Source: Dastarcus helophoroides
Taxonomy: Eukaryota; Arthropoda; Insecta; Coleoptera; Bothrideridae
Assembly (NCBI GenBank): GCA_028583605.1
Contig: CM053336.1
Location: 22,863,004-22,927,003 of the forward strand
Length of the DNA: 64,000 bases
Direction of reading: 5' to 3'
Shown: piece by piece, positions 60,601-64,000 of the stretch
How positions within the stretch are numbered: the stretch's first letter is position 1
Layout: every line of letters begins with the position of its first letter
Made by a program: the position numbers and the translations under genes
The notes under the pieces: generated by a model
The model's input: the letters and a program-made list of their open reading frames with translations, nothing else
The model's database searches: none
What the model was told of the DNA's origin: nothing

Positions 60601-61500
60601 TGTGACCAATCTTTGATATCTTTCATTCTCTTGGGTAAATTTTTTCTTATCTATGGTTAGATCCTCAAGTACCAGTTGCCCCATTTTTGTAAAGGGCATT
60701 CCCACTGATATATGGTACAGAAAATAATACGATACAGTGTTAAGATAAACTATTAGCGGCCAGCAAGCTAAAACAGTCAGACACACTAAGTAATCACAGT
60801 AATATAGTCCTAATTTTTCTATCATTCCATAAATGGCTAAAGATTCTTTTAAGAAGGACCTGGTTGCTGCCGTTGGAAAAAAGAAGAAGCTAAAAGCGAC
60901 GATTGAAATTGCGACTTGGAAAAAATAACACGAGAGGGTAATTTTACAAAATTTTGTATAGTTCGCGAATGTCTTGGATATAGTAGTGCGATCAATGTGG
61001 GACAAATTCATTTTGCTGATAACAGTAGCTCCTGCGCTGATAGTGTGCCTATGGAACCACCACAGTATCATTGACCCGACTCCCTGAAATTTTAGTAAAA
61101 AAATCCTTCAATAAATATATGTCAAATTACAACCTACAATATTTGTAGTACGGTAATCATAACAACAATTTTCATTAGATACCTACGTAGATTTGAAAAA
61201 GACATATGGGAACCTGTTTCTTCAAAATGTTTTTATCTTTCGTTTCGACTAGATCCATGACTGTTACTATAATATTGAAAGCATTTACCGCTATAATAAA
61301 ATAGCAATATAGTTTACAAAGCAACCAATCATCAATAAGATGGACCATCAAGTAATCAATAAAGTGAAGAGGGTTGGCTAAAACCTTTCGCAAGAGTTAT
61401 TTTAAAAAACATGATTTTTAAATAATTTACTAACCCCTTTATAATGTTTAAGCATTTTAGATTTAAGTCCAAATACGTCTATACACTTACTAATCCGCAT
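42598..61500 (-). CDS. Insect odorant receptor-like gene, copy A (7 exons)
   Basis: Exons: 61500-61435, 61384-61187, 61083-60557, 49994-49895, 49794-49699, 49643-49491 and 42651-42598, all with GT-AG introns. They join to 397 codons plus TAA, the same exon lengths and phases as copy C. The product has the layout of an insect odorant receptor: short N-terminus, about seven hydrophobic segments, a long middle part before IKNHSTLKW, and the C-terminal signature with YHKWNAYNKYLLLIFLVHSK, YIFNIDF and a final TFILKIKF. Introns 1, 2, 4 and 5 are 50-103 nt, but intron 3 is 10.6 kb and intron 6 is 6.8 kb, both filled with transposons. No lesion was found, so it is probably functional; transcription across the long introns is unproven. 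Confidence 0.85.
42850..45860 (-). mobile_element. LINE with endonuclease and RT (Jockey-like), decayed
   Basis: Reading leftwards: an apurinic-type endonuclease domain from about 45840 (NMVHLLCPNYDLPSKFQHKR, HDVIWLKI, VVFLGDFNVHNIPW, LLGNSDHKLVAV), a linker (MARTTFINARNFCEQVIDEA), RT blocks after 44500 (NNYRPI; then MALDISKVWHQSLLVKLTSH and FLAGRSLQVVVDGKG near 43617-43435), a YSDD-like catalytic block near 43395, FNASKSQ near 43245, and NASTNFSWDDLVRACQ at the C-terminus. Frames shift several times. It lies in intron 6 of receptor copy A, same strand. A small element interrupts it at 43820-44405. Confidence 0.85.
43820..44405. mobile_element. Short mariner-type fragment or MITE in the LINE
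   Basis: LINE coding for the NNYRPI...PVISKVV block is interrupted exactly here. The insert starts ACAGGTTGGACCATAAGTAA, which resembles the inverted ends of some mariner elements, and TA lies at both borders. The right end does not mirror the left well, and no transposase frame is present. Confidence 0.5.
45861..46359. other. Spacer with a twice-repeated palindrome
   Basis: GCTGTCTCTGACAGCG at 45842 and GCTGTCTCTGACAGTT at 45881 are two copies of a 13 bp palindrome (just at the left edge). No gene was recognised between the LINE and the pogo fragment. Confidence 0.45.
46360..48150 (+). pseudogene. pogo/jerky-like transposase, strongly decayed
   Basis: Blocks in order on the plus strand: KHKLEAKDIWNMDKASTTTV near 46670 (first D kept; DETG has become DKAS), KREMWVTIPFAGHAIDNHFP, LLVAYGSEKYKN near 47030 (where LDNHxSH is expected, lost), LQPMDQTVVCPVKKVITSTC near 47118 (third D kept), then GGFQTTKIWPLNPLIFGKHE (to 47355), and a C-terminal GCLCCLEAYSNSKVNKKWVQ with CPECKA, HEAC and CHNC near 48000-48120, a PHD-like zinc pattern. 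Many stops. It lies in intron 6 of copy A, opposite strand. Confidence 0.82.
48227..49192. mobile_element. Foldback-like element with 80-90 bp inverted ends
   Basis: Left arm 48227-48306 and right arm 49108-49192 are inverted copies, best matched over CTGTTCACCCAAGAG / CTCTTGGGTGAACAG and the following TATAGTTAG / CTAACTATA. The centre holds two direct repeats (48519-48905). No transposase is present, so it is non-autonomous. Confidence 0.7.
48519..48905 (+). repeat. 192 bp direct repeat, two units
   Basis: Units start TTTTGTAACGGTCA at 48519 and 48711. Shared words: CCCATTATCAATCGGTTGC, CCTGACAAAATGAATTATAC, CGCGGTACTTAATTTCTATG, TTTCAGGAAATTCTAA and AATGTTCCCGGAACA followed by GTATAAA, which may be a core promoter. 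The second unit is about 10 bp longer near its end. Confidence 0.9.
49491..49994 (-). CDS. Copy A exons 4-6
   Basis: Exon 4 (49994-49895): first base completes the W codon left by exon 3, then VLKKTFNKLGESFVVAGL and a membrane segment to FLFFV before GTAATT. Exon 5 (49794-49699): EQVSTSTSALISCIYLMNLW to LLVDQ. Exon 6 (49643-49491): WGDIYSTLITVPYHKW to NIDFTFIVR before GTAAGT. The alternative of reading through the 100 nt intron 4 gives an open frame in copy A but stops in copy C and a wrong frame in exon 5, so the intron is real. Confidence 0.85.
50000..52049. other. Intron 3 of copy A, no gene
   Basis: 50260-50640 is the decayed AAATTT-word repeat. 50640-50740 (GCCTACTTCGGCTAGTTCGG) is a less AT-rich patch of unknown kind. 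A short MITE-like unit is at 51370-51503. The rest is unassigned. Confidence 0.45.
51370..51503. repeat. Short MITE-like unit
   Basis: TGTTCGCAAATT near 51377 and its inverse AATTTGCGAACA near 51484 bound about 130 bp of non-coding AT-rich DNA, with a partly matching extension on both sides (GGTG and CATCC). The inverted ends are about 12-14 bp. Confidence 0.45.
52050..52640 (+). pseudogene. LINE C-terminal fragment
   Basis: The plus strand reads FTPLKAQVRPVLENCCYVWD, then LAPLGSIDDKIL and, after frame breaks, PSLTRTDPRAQFPPQVDI and further pieces. This is the C-terminal (post-RT) region of a Jockey-type LINE, where RPxLEYC and the cluster before the end are typical. Opposite strand to the receptor gene. 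Confidence 0.65.
52641..53080. other. No gene seen
   Basis: AT-rich spacer in intron 3 of copy A; a 67-codon frame has no known motif. Confidence 0.4.
53081..55040 (-). mobile_element. LINE (Jockey-like), RT domain, decayed
   Basis: The 3' end has a TTTA repeat at 53081-53093 (plus strand), like the LINE at 36846. On the minus strand, from right to left: the core IDLTAAFDTVWRQCLIYKLL near 54420, KMLSNRTFRFHMDDKISRKY to VLRNGLSKGQSS (54348-54190), the catalytic FCYADDMTLGF near 54145, the RPTNNFMRIISETIKPTL region (53794-53522) and a C-terminal stretch with MAYAQIPYLSGVNPNPEHVI (53318-53127). Frame shifts separate the blocks. It lies in intron 3 of copy A on the same strand. Confidence 0.82.
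55260..55705 (+). pseudogene. pogo/jerky-like transposase fragment
   Basis: DKYEETNFMDDLGRSS (55378-55425) matches the first catalytic block (NYDETNLxDDPG); then SAAGTSDGKLLLPHIV, HLYPRWREGG and YNRNTSGWLDKHEPIFTEWF with KTCLPYLKKLNSKN to 55705. This is about 100 residues of the DDE domain; the rest is absent. Opposite strand to receptor copy A, in intron 3. Confidence 0.72.
55720..57915. other. AT-rich intron DNA, no gene
   Basis: No frame in this stretch has recognisable content; homopolymer runs are frequent. Possibly old, unreadable transposon DNA. Confidence 0.4.
57916..59160 (+). mobile_element. mariner element, near full length, inactive
   Basis: Inverted ends CGAAGGTAAATCAAATATGA and (inverse of the right end) CGAGAGTAAGTAAAATATAA, both followed by ACYGG, about 29 bp. 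TA lies on both sides (57914-57915, 59161-59162). Total 1245 bp, the usual mariner size. Transposase from 58070: MSEQEIHPHVAEHIIIKFLA, KNAEILRRLKAQFGD, stop TAA at 58394, then ITDRLGFQTISAKWVPRLL, CNETSVYH where the first catalytic D is N, ESKQASMEWRTKG, LHDNARPHSAN (second D) and PYDCHRFRPL (third D). DD34D type. In intron 3 of copy A, opposite strand. Confidence 0.93.
59161..60550. other. Intron 3 of copy A next to exon 3, shared with copy C
   Basis: AT-rich decayed repeat words; several ordered matches to 11170-12720 in copy C (see that entry). No gene. Confidence 0.6.
60557..61500 (-). CDS. Copy A exons 1-3 (N-terminal half)
   Basis: Exon 1 (61500-61435) encodes MRISKCIDVFGLKSKMLK plus four residues. 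Exon 2 (61384-61187) starts VLANPLHFIDYLMVHLIDDW and ends VPICLFQIY at GTAGGT. Exon 3 (61083-60557) starts GVGSMILWWFHRHTISAGAT, includes FFQVAISIVAFSFFFFPTAA and VLACWPLIVYLNTVSYYFLY, and ends KNHSTLKW at GTAAGT, phase 2. Exon 1 is too short to be seen as an ORF but is conserved in all copies with its start codon and donor. Confidence 0.85.
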
Positions 61501-62190
61501 CTTAGCTTTATATAAACAATGCCAAATAACTTTTTTTCTGATTGATTTGCATTACAATATTTTTAAATATTTAAATGAGGGAACTTGTAGGAGAATTAAC
61601 TGAAGTATACGTATTAAGAAGTATATAACATGGAATCCAAAATATAATCAGTTACTTAGCAATATGCATCTTTAGCTATATATTATGAAAATAATGTCAA
61701 ATAACTTTCTTTCATATTGATTTTGCATTATCGAACTAATAAATATTTAAATTACAGTGAAAGCATACCTCAATTAACAGAAGTGTACTAACTATCGGTT
61801 GCTACATATTACCTAATTAACTAATGGATTTACTATTTGAAATATAGTTACATCAAAAGTTATTACCTAAAACAGGAGCATCTCAACCTTTCTCAATCCA
61901 CGTAACCCTTTTGTATATCATTAATTGTGCCTACCCACAAATACATTTTAATTTTATGTTAAATTCATTTTGAGGTCCAAAAAAAGTTCCATTTTCGAAA
62001 ATCCTTTTTCTACAATATGATAATATAAAATTTGACATCCAGAAAATAGGGTTGTCATTTCTATCGCCTAGCTGCCATAACAATTTTCGCGACTATTCGA
62101 TCTCTGGATTCGTGTATCTCTTGTGGATTTTCCCGTATTCCCAAGGTGTACGCGTACCAACGGATGAGAACTTTAACGTAAAACACTACC
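61501..62190 (-). promoter_or_regulatory. 5' flank of copy A
   Basis: Homologous to 31495-32130 over its whole length and to 13690-13900 and 42250-42495 over its near half. Two related sub-blocks lie at 61501-61580 and 61670-61750 (TTAGCT-A-ATA, AAATAACTTT, TTGATTTGCATTA, AAATATTTAAAT), a tandem duplication also seen in copy B. TATATAAAGC lies 6-16 nt before the start codon, too close for a TATA box unless the start of transcription is farther up. Confidence 0.5.
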
Positions 62191-62429
62191 ACACTGCTAT
62201 ATAAACTCCTTGGTAAAATTGACGCACAACTTGATTTAACTAAAATTATTAGACCTATGAGAAAAAAATGGGAGAAACTAAACATTATTTTAAACTATTA
62301 AACAATTCTTTTGATAAAAATGATAGAAAATATTAAGACGAACTTTGAAATAAAAATCATTTAAAAAATTAAAAATGATATAGTTAATGGATCCAATGCG
62401 ACTTGAATTAACTTGAAGATCTTTCCTTA

Positions 62430-63000
62430 CTTCTTATTATTATAACTATACCCCTTGGCGTGTTAGTGATTACATTTTCAATAGTACCCTAGGGAATATT
62501 TTCTCATTCTTCAATTAATGCAGTCCACAGTTGATTAAGATTGGCAAGTGAAAATCTGTTACCTCGAATATTCTTTTAAAATATTCTCATAGACTTTTAG
62601 TGGGACTGATGTAGGTACGGTACTTATTTTATTAGCGGAATACCAACAACATCCAAGTAGTCAGTAACCTGTCCAACCAAGTAGAGACACACATTGTCCT
62701 GCAATAATAGAAAAATTTTGACCACAAAATAGCAAATAGTATTATGCTTATTAGCTCAATAATTCGTACTCATAGACCTCTCATGTATAAGGGGCCAACT
62801 CTGTATTAGCGACGAAAGGAAGCACTACAAAGCCGCCAACAAACAAAGCTCTTGGCATGCTCAGATCCTTTAGGCGATTTTAAGCTAAACCTGGTTTTAT
62901 CAATGTTGACGATTTCTGGCAAATTCCACTCTTTGTACTTTGTGCCCTCTGGCAAGTAATTATTCTTTTGCTGGTCCCTTGCTTTTGATTATTTTAGATG
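62430..63000 (-). pseudogene. Tc1-like transposase fragment
   Basis: The minus strand has LANLNQLWTALIEE followed by ENIP and TIENVITNTPRGIVIIIRSK near 62440-62570, matching the C-terminal end of Tc1-type transposases (LxxLxxALxEEWxxIP, then the region ending in the RG-containing tail). A stretch near 62900 (VNIDKTRFSLKSP) resembles the first catalytic block. Decayed. Confidence 0.6.
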
Positions 63001-63009
63001 ATATTGCAA

Positions 63010-64000
63010 CATTTCGAAGCTTTCGTATCTCCTTTTTCAACCTATTAAAAGTTTCTGAGGGCTATTGTTTCGGAAAAGGGTAATCTCTTTGATGGGTATA
63101 GTGTGTTTTTTTTTCTCTTGATTTGGCCTTTGAATTGTAATCCTGTTCCGTTAAATACTCCTGTCATGTTATTTATTATAAAATGATTTTTTTTAAACAG
63201 AAGCAATATGATGCATCAAGTATTCCTTATCCAACAGAGTTGATTCCTATCCATCCAGTTAGTTATCCAGATAATTTTTTCTAAACCAAACGTTGTCTAA
63301 CTTTTTATTTTAAATTAGCTATTATCCACGACTTCAAATTACAGCTAATAATGTAATGAGATTATTATACAATTTATAATAATCTAGGACGCTGCCAAGT
63401 GACGAGGCGTTAGCAGAGTCGTCTAGCCACGTCCGAGATTGTTTAAATCGCTAATAATCGAGTTGTATTCAAAGCTTTATTGTATTACTGACAACGACGA
63501 CATAAAAAAAATCAACAAACTTTCAAAATGAAATATGTATCTTGGGTATTGTGATATGATATGTTACTAACGTATTATAATTGAAACTTACGTATTTTGT
63601 GCTACTAAGTTGTAACTAAGCTGCTATAATATTATGAGGTTAATAATTATTCATAAAGATTTAAATTAAAGGACACTTAATTTTCAATAATATGATAAAA
63701 TGAAACAGTTCTGGGAAATAAAGGAGCCTAATTTATATTTCGAGTTTCAAGTAAACTCTATAACAATTTTCGTCGAAATCTGTTCAAGAGTTCAGCCGTA
63801 AAAAGGTAAGCAGACTTATTCTCGTAGTTATATATGTCGGAAATGTCTCAGGTGGCGGCGTGGACATTTAGATTCTTGCACGTTTACGGGGTGACGCTTT
63901 TGATTTACCACTCATAATTGCACAATTTATTGTTGTTGACACAAATAACAAACTTAACTTAACTTAATATAATAGTCTAAATAAGAATTGTCAATAAGTA
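63010..64000. other. No gene; possible element tail at the right edge
   Basis: 63380-63450 (CTGCCAAGTGACGAGGCG) is a GC-richer patch of unknown kind. AGTTCAGCCGTAAAAAGGTA at about 63787 resembles the tail of some insect non-LTR or SINE elements. Nothing else was recognised before the window ends. Confidence 0.4.

Noticed and set aside
1..64000. CRISPR arrays, bacterial operons or phage genes
   Set aside because: No regularly spaced short repeats, no ribosome binding site patterns, and the clear genes have spliceosomal introns.

Overview
The window looks like insect nuclear DNA. It is very AT-rich, its genes are split by short 50-100 nt introns and by much longer repeat-filled ones, and it carries tandem copies of a seven-exon gene whose spliced product reads as an insect odorant receptor (7tm_6 type). 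Most of the rest is transposon debris: pogo/Tigger, mariner, Tc1-like, MULE, Ty3/gypsy, Penelope-like, several LINEs and tRNA-headed SINEs. The order cannot be told from sequence alone; the compact introns would fit a beetle or a bug.

Receptor array. All copies are on the minus strand, head to tail. Copy A (exons between 61500 and 42598) and copy C (13679 to 3082) each assemble by canonical GT-AG splicing into 397 codons plus stop, with the same exon lengths (66, 198, 527, 100, 96, 153, 54 nt) and phases. Copy B (31494 to 27984) is a pseudogene: a pogo element sits in exon 2, the exon 3 acceptor is lost, and exon 3 has a nonsense codon, a +2 frameshift and a GT-to-GC donor; exons 4-7 were not found. 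There is an orphan copy of the 5' flank at 42250-42495 and a duplicated terminal exon at 2770-2935, so at least one more copy has been lost or broken.

Region by region. 0.5-1 kb gypsy remnant; 2.8-13.7 kb copy C, whose 9 kb intron 3 holds SINEs, a Penelope-like element with a GIY-YIG endonuclease and a hammerhead ribozyme motif; 16.9-17.6 kb a short element with two hammerhead motifs exactly 466 nt apart and a 12 bp target duplication (retrozyme-like); 19.0-19.6 kb MULE piece; 19.95-23.25 kb a Tc1/mariner-superfamily element with long inverted ends, which also contains a tRNA-like SINE and a third type of hammerhead; 23.5-26.9 kb gypsy pol split by a MULE; 28-31.5 kb copy B with its pogo insert; 33.2-34.6 kb LINE; 34.6-38.6 kb pogo element with a LINE nested in its coding region; 41.5 kb a 27 bp-stem hairpin; 42.6-61.5 kb copy A, whose introns 3 and 6 have grown to about 10.6 and 6.8 kb by LINE, pogo, foldback and mariner insertions; 62.4-63 kb a Tc1-like remnant.

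The most unusual signal is the set of self-cleaving hammerhead ribozyme motifs in three unrelated settings within 11 kb (Penelope tail, 466 nt dimer, tRNA-headed SINE-like unit). No bacterial features, CRISPR arrays, rRNA genes or confident functional tRNA genes were seen.
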